Assembly (NCBI RefSeq): GCF_900177405.1
Contig: NZ_LT840185.1
Span: forward strand, 2,037,501 to 2,101,500
Length of the DNA: 64,000 nt
Source of the DNA: Allosphingosinicella indica
GTDB lineage: Bacteria; Pseudomonadota; Alphaproteobacteria; Sphingomonadales; Sphingomonadaceae
Direction of reading: 5' to 3'
The first letter of the stretch is position 1. Each line of letters opens with the position of its first letter. A model generated the notes under the pieces. That model ran no database searches and was not told the DNA's origin. It was given only the letters and a program-made list of their open reading frames with translations. Of this stretch, positions 26,402-35,706 are shown piece by piece. Position numbers and translations under genes: made by a program.

Positions 26402-27085
26402 CTACTTCGCGAAGCGAACGACGGCGGTGGGAACGGTCTGGCTGGTCGGCGTCACCTCCCAGACGACCTTGGTTCCGGGCCCGGGCGCGGTGCCGGATTC
26501 ATTGTTCTGCATCAGCAATTCTGCGTCGGTGGTGAAGGTGAAGCTGCCGGCGCGCTCCTTCATGCCGTCCTTGTCGGGGGAGACGCCCATATCGTTGGGG
26601 CTGGTCTCCTTGCCGAATGCCGGCGCCTTCACTCGCGCCGTGCCGTCGCGCCGCACCTCGACCGCCACCCAGGGGACGATCGCGCCGGCGTCGCCATTGA
26701 ACGGAAAGACGAAGCCGCGGTCGAGCGTGCCCGACAGCGCATAATCGACGCGGAACTTGCCGCCGCCCAGATATTCGGCCGATCGGTAGCCGACCTCCTT
26801 GGCCAGCGCCTCGGCGATCGCGCGGCGCTTGGCGATCTCGTCCCCGGTCTCGACCTTGGGCGTCGGCGCAGCCTTGGGAGCGTCGCCGTCCTCGGTGGAC
26901 GGTGAGGAGTTCATCTCGGCGGCCGGATCGAGCAGGATCGCCTCGCCGGCATAAGTGAAGGTGAAGCTGCGGTCCTTGCGGATGTCGAGCGTGGAGGTGA
27001 AGCGCCCCGGTGTCAGCAGGCACGAGGCCAGCAGACACGGTGCCACCAGCGCCAGCACGAACCGTCCCATTCGCCCCATTCGCAT
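26402..27085 (-). CDS. Putative lipoprotein of unknown function
   Basis: A 227-residue protein with a lipoprotein signal (FVLALVAPCLLASC, Cys near residue 22). The mature part has a beta-rich segment (LDIRKDRSFTFTYAGEAIL), a low-complexity acidic and Pro-rich stretch (about 60-80), and further beta segments (GKFRVDYALSG; SFTFTTDAELLMQNN). I do not recognise the family. It is 16 bases downstream of rlmB on the same strand, so the two may be co-transcribed. Confidence 0.7.
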   Translation of the reverse strand: MRMGRMGRFVLALVAPCLLASCLLTPGRFTSTLDIRKDRSFTFTYAGEAILLDPAAEMNSSPSTEDGDAPKAAPTPKVETGDEIAKRRAIAEALAKEVGYRSAEYLGGGKFRVDYALSGTLDRGFVFPFNGDAGAIVPWVAVEVRRDGTARVKAPAFGKETSPNDMGVSPDKDGMKERAGSFTFTTDAELLMQNNESGTAPGPGTKVVWEVTPTSQTVPTAVVRFAK

Positions 27086-27101
27086 AGCCCGATCCCCCCG
27101 G

Positions 27102-27848
27102 TCAGCGCGCTCCCGTCACCGCCGCATATAGCGCGATCGCGGCGGCGTTGGAAACATTGAGGCTCTCGATCCGCTCGGAGATCGGCAGCTTCGCCAGGGC
27201 GTCGCAATGCTGCGCCGTGTTCTGACGCATTCCTTCGCCCTCGGCGCCCAGCACCAGGGCGACGCGCGGCGGACCGATGGCCTCGCCGAGCGTCATCTCC
27301 GCCTCACCGGCGAGCCCGATCCGCCAGAAACCGGCCTCAGCGATGTCTTCGAGCGCACGGGCAAGGTTCACCACGCGTACCCACGGCACCAACTCGAGCG
27401 CGCCGCTCGCCGCCCGTGCCAGCGCGCCGGATTCGGGCGGCGCGTGCCGGTCCTGCGTGACGATGCCGAGCGCGTTGAACGCTGCCGCCGAGCGCAGGAT
27501 CGCGCCGACATTGTGCGGATCCGTGACCTGATCGAGCACCAGCAAGGGGCGCCCGTCTTCGGCCTGATCCAGCAGATCGGCGAGGTGGATGTCCTCTAGC
27601 GGATCGGCTTCGAGCACCAGCCCCTGATGCGGCGCATCGTGCGGCACCAGCCGCCCGAGATCGGCGACATCGGCATAGGTGACCTGCAATCCGTCGGGGA
27701 TGACGATCTTCGATGCCGCCTCGTGCGTCGCCCAGAGGCGCAGCAGCCGCCGGTCGGGATTGTCGAGCGCGGCATAGACGGCGTGCCGCCCCCACAGCCG
27801 CGGCTTGCCGGGGGTGCCTTTCTGCGGCTTGGGTCCACGCCGCCTCAT
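27102..27848 (-). CDS. rlmB: TrmH-family 23S rRNA 2'-O-methyltransferase (RlmB-like)
   Basis: A 248-residue SPOUT methyltransferase. It has an N-terminal RNA-binding domain (LWGRHAVYAALDNPDRRLLR) and a C-terminal knot with the three SpoU motifs: DPHNVGAILRSAAAFNALG, ALVLGAEGEGMRQ, and LPISERIESLNVSNAAAIAL. RlmB methylates G2251 of 23S rRNA in E. coli. The start overlaps the stop of the upstream M28 peptidase gene by 4 bases. Confidence 0.9.
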   Translation of the reverse strand: MRRRGPKPQKGTPGKPRLWGRHAVYAALDNPDRRLLRLWATHEAASKIVIPDGLQVTYADVADLGRLVPHDAPHQGLVLEADPLEDIHLADLLDQAEDGRPLLVLDQVTDPHNVGAILRSAAAFNALGIVTQDRHAPPESGALARAASGALELVPWVRVVNLARALEDIAEAGFWRIGLAGEAEMTLGEAIGPPRVALVLGAEGEGMRQNTAQHCDALAKLPISERIESLNVSNAAAIALYAAVTGAR

Positions 27849-29458
27849 TCGCCCGGCTTCGCATATTCGAAGGGATCGGCCGGGGCAGGGCGCGCCGGGA
27901 CCGGCATCCGCGGTAGCGGTTCGTCGGCGTTCGCCGCCTTGAGAAGCAGCGAGGCGAGTACGAGCGCGGCCTGGCGCAGATCCTCGGCCTTCAAATGGTC
28001 ATACGTATCGAGATTGGTGTGGTGGATGCGGCTGCCGTAATCGAGCGGATCCTGGATGAACTGGAAGGCCGGGATGCCGACCGCCGACATGAAGAGATGG
28101 TCGGTCCCTTCCGTCGGCTGCGGTGAGACCGTCGTCACGCCCATGCCCGCGAAGGGCGCAATCCATTCGCGCAGCGTCGGCATCGCCGCGACATTGCCCT
28201 CCGCATAGATGCCGCGCAGCTTGCCCGAGCCGTTGTCGATGTTGAAATAAGCGGTCAGGTCACGGTGGCCCGGCTTCGGTGTGACCGGCCAGCGCAGCCG
28301 CCACGTGTAATAAGGACTGAGCGCCGCCTGCGCCGGATCGGTCAGCTCTGGCCGGCTCGCCAGATATTTTTCGACATAGGCGATCGATCCGAGCAGCGCC
28401 TGCTCCTCGCCGTTCCAGAGCGCGAAGCGGATCGTGCGCTTGGGGTGCACGCCGAGCGTCGCGAGGATGCGCGCGGCTTCCATCACGACGGCACTGCCCG
28501 CCGCATTGTCCTGCGCGCCGTCGCCCGCGACCCAGGAATCGAGGTGCGCGCCGGCCATGACATAGCCCGCACGGGGATCGCTGCCCGGCAGATCGGCGAG
28601 GATATTGTAGGCCTTGGTGTCTTCGTCGTGGAACCGCACGTCGCTGCTGATCGCCAGCGTGGGCGGGGTCGCGGTGAGCGCGAGACGCGCCAGCCGCCGA
28701 TAATCCTCCGCCGCCATCTCCATGCCGGACAGCGCCGGGGTACGGCCAACCTGATAGCTATAGCCGGTGCCGTGCAGCAGTCCGCCGTCGCGCGGAGAGA
28801 TCCGCACCCAGGCGAGCGCGCCCTCCTGCTTCAGAAAGGCGTCGCGCTGCTCCTCGAACGCCGCCTGCTTCAATTGCTTGGCGATCTCGGTTTCGGAAAA
28901 TGCAGGCTGCTCATAATCGCCGAGCTTGGCCAGGTCTTCGCTGGTCAGGCGGCGAAAGGCGGGCCGCTCGGGCTCCGAGCCTGCCCCGGGGTGCGACACA
29001 AGCACGATCTTGCCGGAGAGCTTGCCGCGCCATTGGGCGAAATCCTCGGCCTCCTTCATCGGCGCCACGACGATCTGGGCAGAGACCGTGCCGTCGGTCG
29101 GCGGCGTCCAGGCGACCGGGATGGCGCGCAGATTGATCCTCCGCGGCGCCGTCATCACGGCGCTCGACGACACTATAGACCAGCCGCGGCCGAACTCGAA
29201 CGGATCGGCGCGGACGTTGGAAAGGCCCCAGTCGCGGAATCGTTGCTGCGTCCACCGCTCCGCCTCGCGCATCTGCGGGCTGTTCGTCATCCGGCCGCCG
29301 ATGGAATCGGTGAGATGCGCCGCGGTCTGCATCACTTCACTGTGGTTGAGCGCCTGATCGATGATCCGGTTCTGGACCGGCGTGTCGGGGGCTTTTTGCG
29401 CGATTGCCGGCGCCGCGAGGGCGATGGCGGCGATGGCGGCAGCAAGGCGGAAGCGCAT
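27845..29458 (-). CDS. M28 family zinc aminopeptidase, exported
   Basis: A 537-residue peptidase with a signal peptide (FRLAAAIAAIALAAPAIAQ). The M28 zinc ligands are visible: GAHLDSW with the downstream DGAQDNAAG, the Glu pair in FALWNGEEQALLG, the Asp in AYFNIDNGSG, and the His in GSRIHHTNLDTYDHL. A protease-associated region lies in the first 300 residues. It probably trims peptides in the periplasm. ATG 29458 is chosen because it starts the signal peptide; the open frame extends to 29572. Confidence 0.92.
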   Translation of the reverse strand: MRFRLAAAIAAIALAAPAIAQKAPDTPVQNRIIDQALNHSEVMQTAAHLTDSIGGRMTNSPQMREAERWTQQRFRDWGLSNVRADPFEFGRGWSIVSSSAVMTAPRRINLRAIPVAWTPPTDGTVSAQIVVAPMKEAEDFAQWRGKLSGKIVLVSHPGAGSEPERPAFRRLTSEDLAKLGDYEQPAFSETEIAKQLKQAAFEEQRDAFLKQEGALAWVRISPRDGGLLHGTGYSYQVGRTPALSGMEMAAEDYRRLARLALTATPPTLAISSDVRFHDEDTKAYNILADLPGSDPRAGYVMAGAHLDSWVAGDGAQDNAAGSAVVMEAARILATLGVHPKRTIRFALWNGEEQALLGSIAYVEKYLASRPELTDPAQAALSPYYTWRLRWPVTPKPGHRDLTAYFNIDNGSGKLRGIYAEGNVAAMPTLREWIAPFAGMGVTTVSPQPTEGTDHLFMSAVGIPAFQFIQDPLDYGSRIHHTNLDTYDHLKAEDLRQAALVLASLLLKAANADEPLPRMPVPARPAPADPFEYAKPGE

Positions 29459-29607
29459 GCGACGTGTCTCCGGGGGGATTCGGACGGTGGTGGGTGGCTT
29501 ACCATCGGATCGTGCGCAGACAATCCTTCGCCGCTCCGCGCAATTGTTGACAGCGCGGGGTGCGAGCGTCATTTAGCCGCCTCCCGCCGATCCCGGCGCG
29601 GCCCCAA

Positions 29608-29693
29608 GGACAGGTGGCCGAGTGGTTAAAGGCAGCAGACTGTAAATCTGCCCGCGCAAGCGTACGCTGGTTCGAATCCAGCCCTGTCCACCA
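29608..29693 (+). tRNA. tRNA-Tyr (GTA)
   Basis: A full cloverleaf: acceptor GGACAGG (29608-29614) pairs with CCTGTCC (29683-29689). The anticodon GTA is in GACTGTAAATCT, the long variable arm typical of bacterial tRNA-Tyr follows, then the GGTTCGAATCC T-arm and an encoded CCA. Confidence 0.97.
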
Positions 29694-29728
29694 TATTCGC
29701 CCGGAGACAGCCGGTACGGAGCCCGACG

Positions 29729-29929
29729 ATGAGCAAGACAATCACGCTGGTTCTGAGCGAGGATGAGGCCGAGATCATCGTCGATGCGCTCGAGACCGAC
29801 TTCGAGGGCTATAACGACGCAGCCAAGGACGCGCGGGCGAACGGCGCGCGCGCCGATGTCGCGACCTTCACCGAAGCCGCGACGCGGATCACGGCGGTGA
29901 AGGACAAGGTTCGCGCCGCAATCGGCTGA
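29729..29929 (+). CDS. Small conserved-looking hypothetical protein
   Basis: A 66-residue acidic, helical protein (SKTITLVLSEDEAEIIVDAL then AATRITAVKDKVRAAIG) with a GGAG ribosome binding site 8 bases before the ATG and codon use like its neighbours. It lies 35 bases downstream of tRNA-Tyr on the same strand. The amphipathic pattern suggests a compact helical domain. No family is recognised. Confidence 0.6.
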   Translation: MSKTITLVLSEDEAEIIVDALETDFEGYNDAAKDARANGARADVATFTEAATRITAVKDKVRAAIG

Positions 29930-29932
29930 GCC

Positions 29933-30526
29933 TCAGGCGATCCCCTCGGTTTCCATTGCCTTTCGGATCGAAGGCCGCTCCTTCAGCCGCGCGTAATAAG
30001 CATCGAGCCGGGCGGGGAGGGAGATCTTGGCGACCTCCTTCGCCCAGCGCAAAGTGACGAACAGATAACAGTCGGCAATGCTCATTTCGTCCTCGACGAT
30101 ATAGTCGCGGTCGCCCAGCCGCTCGTTGAGATAAGCGAAGCGCTTGTCCAATATGTCGCGTGCCTCGGCCTTGCGCTTGTCGTCCGCATCGGGGGAGAAG
30201 AACGGCTTGAAGTTCTTGTGCACCTCGGTCGAGACGAAGGCCGTCGTCTCCAGCACGCGCCAGCGCCGCATGCCGTTGTCGGGCAACAGGCTTCCGGCGC
30301 GATCGGCGAGATAGCTCAGCACCGCGATATTCTCGGTCAGTACCGTGCCGTCCTCCAGCCCCAGCGCGGGGACATAGCCTTTGGGGTTTATCGCGGTAAA
30401 ATCGGCGCCGCTCTCGGTGCGCTTGGCCTTGAGATCGACCTTTTCGACATCGAACCGCTCGCCGGTCTCGATCAGCGCAATATGGTCGGCAAGGCTACAC
30501 GCGCCGGGGGCGTAGTAGAGCTTCAT
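29933..30526 (-). CDS. Glutathione S-transferase (beta-class like)
   Basis: A 197-residue glutathione transferase: thioredoxin-like N-terminal domain with the catalytic Cys region YYAPGACSLADHIALIE, the cis-Pro GYVPAL, DGTVLTENIAVLSYLAD, and an all-helical C-terminal domain with DEMSIADCYLFVTLRW. This matches the bacterial beta class. The ATG at 30526 begins the conserved MKLYYAPGACS; the open frame continues upstream but overlaps the TetR coding region. Stress detoxification is likely. Confidence 0.92.
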   Translation of the reverse strand: MKLYYAPGACSLADHIALIETGERFDVEKVDLKAKRTESGADFTAINPKGYVPALGLEDGTVLTENIAVLSYLADRAGSLLPDNGMRRWRVLETTAFVSTEVHKNFKPFFSPDADDKRKAEARDILDKRFAYLNERLGDRDYIVEDEMSIADCYLFVTLRWAKEVAKISLPARLDAYYARLKERPSIRKAMETEGIA

Positions 30527-30582
30527 GGGATAGGTCTCCTGCTGTCGGCAGGACAACGAAGCGGCCTGGGCGCGGTTGCGGG

Positions 30583-31230
30583 TCAGGCGATGCGGAAGCG
30601 ATCGATGAAGGGCTGAAGCCGCCAGGCGAGCTTGGCGCGCTCGGTCGGCTCGGGCGGCGCGCCGAGCATAGCGCGCATGGGCGCGTCGCACATGACGGTA
30701 GAGAAATAGAGTTCGGCGGCGGCAAGCGGATCGTCGATCTCGGCTTTGCCTTCCGCATTCCAGCGCTCGAAACATTCGGCAACGCCGTGGAGATGGCAAT
30801 CATGCATGTCGTGGTGAAATGCCTGCCCGAAATCGGGATCGCGCAGGCTCTCGCCGATCACCAGCCGCAGAAAGTCCACTGAGCGCGGGTCGGCTGCGAA
30901 GCCATGATAGCGTTCAGCCACGGTGAGTAGGATGTCGGCGGGACGCGAAGCCGAACAGGCGATCTCTTCAATATCGCCTAGACCGCGGTCCCGGTGGCGG
31001 TCCACCACCGCGCGGAGCAGGCCCTGCTTGTTGCCGAAAAGCTCATAAACAGTAGCCAGCGAACCGCCGGAGCGCCGGACGATCGCCTGCAAGGAGACGC
31101 CGGTGAAGCCATGTTCGAGGAACAGACTTTCCGCGGCGTCCAGAATTGCTTGCCGCCGTGCGGCCTGCCTTTCCGACTCCGCGGCGACCACCCGGCCGTA
31201 GCATGACGCCATCATTTGATCCGTTTTCAT
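30583..31230 (-). CDS. TetR-family repressor of the adjacent efflux operon
   Basis: A 215-residue TetR regulator with an N-terminal helix-turn-helix (RQAILDAAESLFLEHGF; SGGSLATVYELFGNKQGLLR) and a C-terminal ligand domain of the AefR-like type. It is divergent from the RND operon, with a palindromic site in the shared 105-base gap, which strongly suggests control of the pump (inference). ATG 31230 is preferred over a TTG two codons upstream. Confidence 0.92.
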   Translation of the reverse strand: MKTDQMMASCYGRVVAAESERQAARRQAILDAAESLFLEHGFTGVSLQAIVRRSGGSLATVYELFGNKQGLLRAVVDRHRDRGLGDIEEIACSASRPADILLTVAERYHGFAADPRSVDFLRLVIGESLRDPDFGQAFHHDMHDCHLHGVAECFERWNAEGKAEIDDPLAAAELYFSTVMCDAPMRAMLGAPPEPTERAKLAWRLQPFIDRFRIA

Positions 31231-31248
31231 CGACAACCCGTGTTGACC

Positions 31249-31264
31249 TGTAATAGACGTTACA
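31249..31264. promoter_or_regulatory. Candidate TetR operator at the efflux promoter
   Basis: TGTAA-TAGACG-TTACA is a perfect 5-bp inverted repeat over 16 bases. It sits directly after a -35-like TTGACC (31243-31248) in the gap between the repressor and efflux genes. The -10 element is unclear (TATCGG would be at 17-bp spacing). A bound repressor here would block the promoter. Confidence 0.55.
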
Positions 31265-31335
31265 CTATCGGCGCAACCACCGCACTTGGTTCGATCCGTT
31301 CGAACCGCGGGGGCAATTTTCGGGAAGTCTACTCT

Positions 31336-32508
31336 ATGCGCCTGTTCTGGAAGCTGAATGGGGCCGCGGCCGCCGCGGCGCTGCTTGCCGGGTGCGCGCA
31401 GGAAGCTCCACCCGCGCCGCCGCCGCCCGAGGTGGAAGTCTTCGTCGTCCGCACCCAGACGGTACCGAACGAGGTGGTTCTGCCCGGCCGCATCCAGGCG
31501 ATTCGCACCGCCGAAGTGCGTGCGCGGGTGGACGGCATCGTCCAGCGCCGCCTCTATGACGAGGGTTCGGACGTCCGCGCCGGTCAGGCTCTGTTCCAGA
31601 TCGATCCGCGCGAACTGCGCGCCGCGCTGAGCGGCGCGCAGGCCGCGCTATCGCGCGCGCAGGCTACCGCCGCCAATGCCCAGCAGGACGTCAACCGCTA
31701 CAAGCCGCTGCTCGCCGACCAGGCGGTCAGCCGGCAGGAGAATGACGCCGCCGTCGCGCGGCTGCGTACCGCCAATGCCGATGTCGCGCAGAACCGCGCG
31801 CAGGTGGAGGCGGCGCGTCTGAACCTCAGCTATGCCACCGTCACCGCGCCGATCTCGGGCCGCGCCAGCCGCGCCGAAGTGACCGAAGGGGCGCTGGTCA
31901 GCGCCGGCAGCGGAACCCTGCTGACCCGGATCGAGCAGATCGACCGCATCTACGTCAATTTCGGCCAGTCGAGCTCCGATCTGCTGCAGATCCGCCGCGA
32001 TGCGGCGAGCGGCAAGCTCAACCTGCCCAACATCAACAATGTCGAGGTGAAGCTCGAGCTGGAGGACGGCAGCACCTATGGCGTTGTCGGCCGCATCGAC
32101 TTTCTCGATCTCGCCATTGATCCCGAGACCGGCACCGCCGCGCTCCGCGCCGAATTCCCTAATCCCGGCCAGCTGCTGCTGCCTGGACAGTTCGTCCGCG
32201 CACACATCTTCCTCGGCACGCGGCCCGACGGCATTCTCGTGCCGCAGCGCGCGGTGAAGGTGGCTGCGCAGGGCGCGAGCGTGATGGTGGTGGGCGAGAA
32301 AAACGTCGTCGCGGCGCGCCCCGTCCAGCTCGGCCCGCTGATGGGCGGCAATTGGGTTGTGCGCTCGGGTCTCAAGCCCGGCGACCGGATCATCGTCAAC
32401 GGCCTCCAGAAGGCGATGCCGGGCCAGCCGGTATCGATCGCCAAGCCCGGCGCATCGCCCGCGCCAGCCGGTGGCCAGCCCGCGGCCCAGCCGGCGCCCA
32501 AGGGATAA
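31336..32508 (+). CDS. RND efflux periplasmic adaptor lipoprotein
   Basis: A 390-residue membrane fusion protein of the AcrA/MexA type. It has a lipobox (AAALLAGC, Cys near residue 20), a Pro-rich linker, the lipoyl half-motifs (IRTAEVRARVDGIVQRR and LSYATVTAPISGRASR), a coiled-coil hairpin between them (about 95-165), and beta-barrel and membrane-proximal domains. It links the inner membrane pump to the outer membrane channel. The pump gene starts 6 bases downstream. Confidence 0.95.
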   Translation: MRLFWKLNGAAAAAALLAGCAQEAPPAPPPPEVEVFVVRTQTVPNEVVLPGRIQAIRTAEVRARVDGIVQRRLYDEGSDVRAGQALFQIDPRELRAALSGAQAALSRAQATAANAQQDVNRYKPLLADQAVSRQENDAAVARLRTANADVAQNRAQVEAARLNLSYATVTAPISGRASRAEVTEGALVSAGSGTLLTRIEQIDRIYVNFGQSSSDLLQIRRDAASGKLNLPNINNVEVKLELEDGSTYGVVGRIDFLDLAIDPETGTAALRAEFPNPGQLLLPGQFVRAHIFLGTRPDGILVPQRAVKVAAQGASVMVVGEKNVVAARPVQLGPLMGGNWVVRSGLKPGDRIIVNGLQKAMPGQPVSIAKPGASPAPAGGQPAAQPAPKG

Positions 32509-32514
32509 TCGCCG

Positions 32515-35500
32515 ATGGCGCCGCGTTTCTTCATCGATCGCCCGGTCTTCGCCTGGGTCATTGCGCTCGGCATCCTCCTGTCGGGGATCATCGCGCTGCG
32601 CGCACTGCCGGTGGAGCAGTATCCGACGGTCGCGCCGCCGACACTTACCGTGAACGTCACCTACCCCGGCGCCGATGCGGAGGTGCTGGCGGAGAACGTC
32701 ACGCAGGTCATCGAGCAGGAGCTCAACGGCGTCGACGGCTTCCTCTACATGAATTCGTCGAGCCAGGCGAACGGCACGGCGAGCATCACCGTCACCTTCG
32801 ATCCCGGCACCAACATCGATATCGCCAAGGTCGACGTGCAGAACCGCCTGCGCCGCGTCGAGCAGCGCCTGCCAGAGGAAGTGCGACGCCAGGGCATCCT
32901 CGTCGACGAAGCGCAAAGCTCGTTCCTGCTCATCGTCGCGCTCACCTCCAAGAGCGGCGAGACCTCGTCGCTCGATCTCGGCCATTTCGCCACCACGCGG
33001 GTGATCGACGAGCTGCGCCGTCTGCCCGGCGTCGGCAACATCCAGTCCTTCTCGCCCGAATATGCGATGCGCATCTGGTTCGATCCGGACAAGCTCGCGA
33101 GCTACAACCTCTCGCCGGCCGATGCGCTGCTCGCCGTGCAGGAGCAGAACAGCCAGTCGCCCGGCGGCGCGCTCGGCGATCAGCCGGTGGCGATGGGGAG
33201 CGAGCTCAACGCCTCGATCCTGACGCAGAGCCGCTTCACGACGCCCGAGCAGTTCGCGCAGATCATCCTGCGCGCCAATCCCGACGGCTCGTCGGTGCGG
33301 CTCGGCGATGTCGCGCGGGTCGAGGTCGGCGCCGCGAGCTATCTCTTCAGCTCGACCCTCTCGGGCAAGCAGATGGCGGGCATCGCCGTCCAGCTCCAGC
33401 CGGGTGCCAACGCGCTCTCCGCAGCGGGCGCGATCGAAGACCGGATGAAGGAGCTGGAAGGCGGCTTCCCGCCCGACATCGCCTGGTCGATCCCGTTCAA
33501 CACCACGCCGTTCATCTCGACCTCGGTCGAGGAAGTGGTGATTACGCTGGTCGAGGCGATGGCGCTCGTCTTCCTGGTGATGTTCCTCTTCCTCCAGAAT
33601 TTCCGTGCGACGCTCATCCCCACCGTCGTCGTGCCGATCGCGCTTGCGGGCGCGTGCCTCGGCCTGTGGATGCTCGGCTTCTCGATCAACACGCTGACGC
33701 TGTTCGGCATGGTGCTGGCGATCGGCATCCTCGTCGACGACGCGATCGTCGTGATCGAGAATGTCGAGCGCATCATGCGTGACGAGGGGCTGCCGCCCTA
33801 CGAGGCCACGGTGAAGGCGATGACGCAGATCACCTCGGCGATCATCGGCATCACGCTGGTGCTCGTCGCGGTGTTCATCCCGATGGCCTTCTTCCCGGGC
33901 ACCACGGGCGGCATCTACCGCCAGTTCTCGGTGACGCTCGCCATTTCGATCGCCTTCTCGGCACTGCTCGCGCTGACACTGACGCCGGCGCTCTGCGCGA
34001 CCTTCCTGAAGCCGCACGAGCAGGGCGATGTGCCCGGCAATAACCGCGTAGCGCGGGGGCTCGGGCGCTTCTTCCACCGCTTCAACGCCTGGTTCGGCCG
34101 CATCACGGATCGCTACCAAGGCGTCGTCGGCCGCATCCTCGGCGTGCCGCTGCGTTTCCTCGCCATCTTCGCGCTGCTCGTGGGCCTCACCGCTTTGCTC
34201 TTCTTCCGCCTGCCGGGGAGCTTCCTGCCGCAGGAGGATCAGGGCTTTCTCATCACCGTCGTCCAGGCGCCGGCCGGTTCGACGACCGAGCGGACCAACG
34301 AGGCGATCGCCAAGGTCGAGGAATTCTACAAGGCGCAGCCGCAGGTCGCGTCCTACGTCATGGTCCGCGGCTTCAGCTTCTTCGGTCAGGGCCAGTCGAA
34401 CGCCATCGCCTTCGTCTCGCTGAAGCCGTGGGAGGACCGCAAAGGCAAGGAAAACAGCGCCGACACGATCGCCGGCAAGGCGATGGGCGTGCTGATGCAA
34501 GTGAAGGAAGCCTTCATCTTCAGCCTCAATCCGCCGTCGATCCCGGAACTTGGCGTTGCCAGCGGCTGGACGTTCAAGCTGCAGGACCGTTCCGGCCAAG
34601 GCTATCAGTCGCTGGTCGCTGCGCAGGGCCAAGTGCTTGGCCAGGCGATGCAGAGCCCGATCCTCGCCGGAGTCCGCCCCGAGGCGCAGGAGGATGCGCC
34701 GCAACTCCGCGTCGAGATAGACAGGATCAAGGCGCGCGCGCTCGGCCTTTCGATCGGCGACGTCAACGCGACGCTCGCGATCGCCTTCGGCAGTGCCTAC
34801 GCCAACGACTTCAGCCGCGACGGCCGCATCCTGCGCGTCCTGCTCCAGGCCGATGCGCCGCATCGAATGACGCCGCAGGACGTGCTCGACCTCCGCGTTC
34901 GCAGCGCGAATGGCGATATGGTGCCATTCGGCGCGTTCACGACCACGTCGTGGACGGCGGGCCCGCCGCAGCTCCAGCGCTACAACGGCTATCCGGCGAT
35001 GACGATCTCCGGCACGCCCGCGCCCGGCTATTCGACCGGCGAGGCGATGGCCGAGATGGAGCGCATCGCACAGACGCTTCCCCAGGGCTTCGGCTTCGAA
35101 TGGACCGGCGTCTCCTATGAGGAACAGCAGGCAGCGGGGCAGATTGGCCTGCTGCTCGGCCTCTCGCTGGTCGTCGTCTTCCTGCTGCTCGCCGCGCTCT
35201 ATGAAAGCTGGGCGGTGCCGCTCGCGGTGCTGCTCGTCGTGCCGCTCGGCGTGCTCGGATCGGTGCTGTTCTCGATGGCGCGCGGGCTGGAGGCGGACGT
35301 CTATTTCAACGTCGGCCTCATCACCATCATCGGCCTCTCCGCCAAGAACGCGATCCTCATCGTCGAATTCGCGATCGAGGCGGAAGCCGAAGGCAAGTCG
35401 CCGTTCGATGCGACGATGGAAGCAGTGAAGCTGCGCCTTCGTCCGATCATCATGACCTCGATGGCGTTCATCCTCGGCATGGTGCCGTTGGTCATCGCGA

Positions 35501-35706
35501 GCGGCGCCGGCGCCGCCAGCCGCCGTGCGGTGGGTTCGGGCGTGATGGGCGGCATGATCACTGCCACATTGCTCGGTATCTTCTTCATCCCGGTCTTCTA
35601 CCTCGCGGTGCGGCGCTGGCTGACCCGCCGCCGCCCGCCTGCGCCGGGGGAGATCCGCCACGGCACGCATCCGCACACGCCGGCCCCGGAGGCGCCCCAT
35701 GCGTAA
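32515..35706 (+). CDS. RND multidrug efflux transporter (HAE1, AcrB/MexB-like)
   Basis: A 1063-residue proton-driven pump with 12 membrane helices and two large periplasmic loops. The proton-relay Asp pair is at about residues 408-409 (GILVDDAIVVIEN). Other family markers are PTVAPPTLTVNVTYPGADAE near the start, FFPGTTGGIYRQFS, and GLSAKNAILIVEFA in the second half. It is full length for the family. Overlap with the outer membrane channel gene (8 bases) shows a single operon. Substrates cannot be read from sequence. Confidence 0.97.
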   Translation: MAPRFFIDRPVFAWVIALGILLSGIIALRALPVEQYPTVAPPTLTVNVTYPGADAEVLAENVTQVIEQELNGVDGFLYMNSSSQANGTASITVTFDPGTNIDIAKVDVQNRLRRVEQRLPEEVRRQGILVDEAQSSFLLIVALTSKSGETSSLDLGHFATTRVIDELRRLPGVGNIQSFSPEYAMRIWFDPDKLASYNLSPADALLAVQEQNSQSPGGALGDQPVAMGSELNASILTQSRFTTPEQFAQIILRANPDGSSVRLGDVARVEVGAASYLFSSTLSGKQMAGIAVQLQPGANALSAAGAIEDRMKELEGGFPPDIAWSIPFNTTPFISTSVEEVVITLVEAMALVFLVMFLFLQNFRATLIPTVVVPIALAGACLGLWMLGFSINTLTLFGMVLAIGILVDDAIVVIENVERIMRDEGLPPYEATVKAMTQITSAIIGITLVLVAVFIPMAFFPGTTGGIYRQFSVTLAISIAFSALLALTLTPALCATFLKPHEQGDVPGNNRVARGLGRFFHRFNAWFGRITDRYQGVVGRILGVPLRFLAIFALLVGLTALLFFRLPGSFLPQEDQGFLITVVQAPAGSTTERTNEAIAKVEEFYKAQPQVASYVMVRGFSFFGQGQSNAIAFVSLKPWEDRKGKENSADTIAGKAMGVLMQVKEAFIFSLNPPSIPELGVASGWTFKLQDRSGQGYQSLVAAQGQVLGQAMQSPILAGVRPEAQEDAPQLRVEIDRIKARALGLSIGDVNATLAIAFGSAYANDFSRDGRILRVLLQADAPHRMTPQDVLDLRVRSANGDMVPFGAFTTTSWTAGPPQLQRYNGYPAMTISGTPAPGYSTGEAMAEMERIAQTLPQGFGFEWTGVSYEEQQAAGQIGLLLGLSLVVVFLLLAALYESWAVPLAVLLVVPLGVLGSVLFSMARGLEADVYFNVGLITIIGLSAKNAILIVEFAIEAEAEGKSPFDATMEAVKLRLRPIIMTSMAFILGMVPLVIASGAGAASRRAVGSGVMGGMITATLLGIFFIPVFYLAVRRWLTRRRPPAPGEIRHGTHPHTPAPEAPHA

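Noticed and set aside
31648-35700. A 1350-codon minus-strand open frame opposite the efflux pump
   Set aside because: Low-complexity Arg/Asp/His-rich translation with no domain, antisense to the adaptor and pump genes. Long antisense frames are expected at this GC3 bias.
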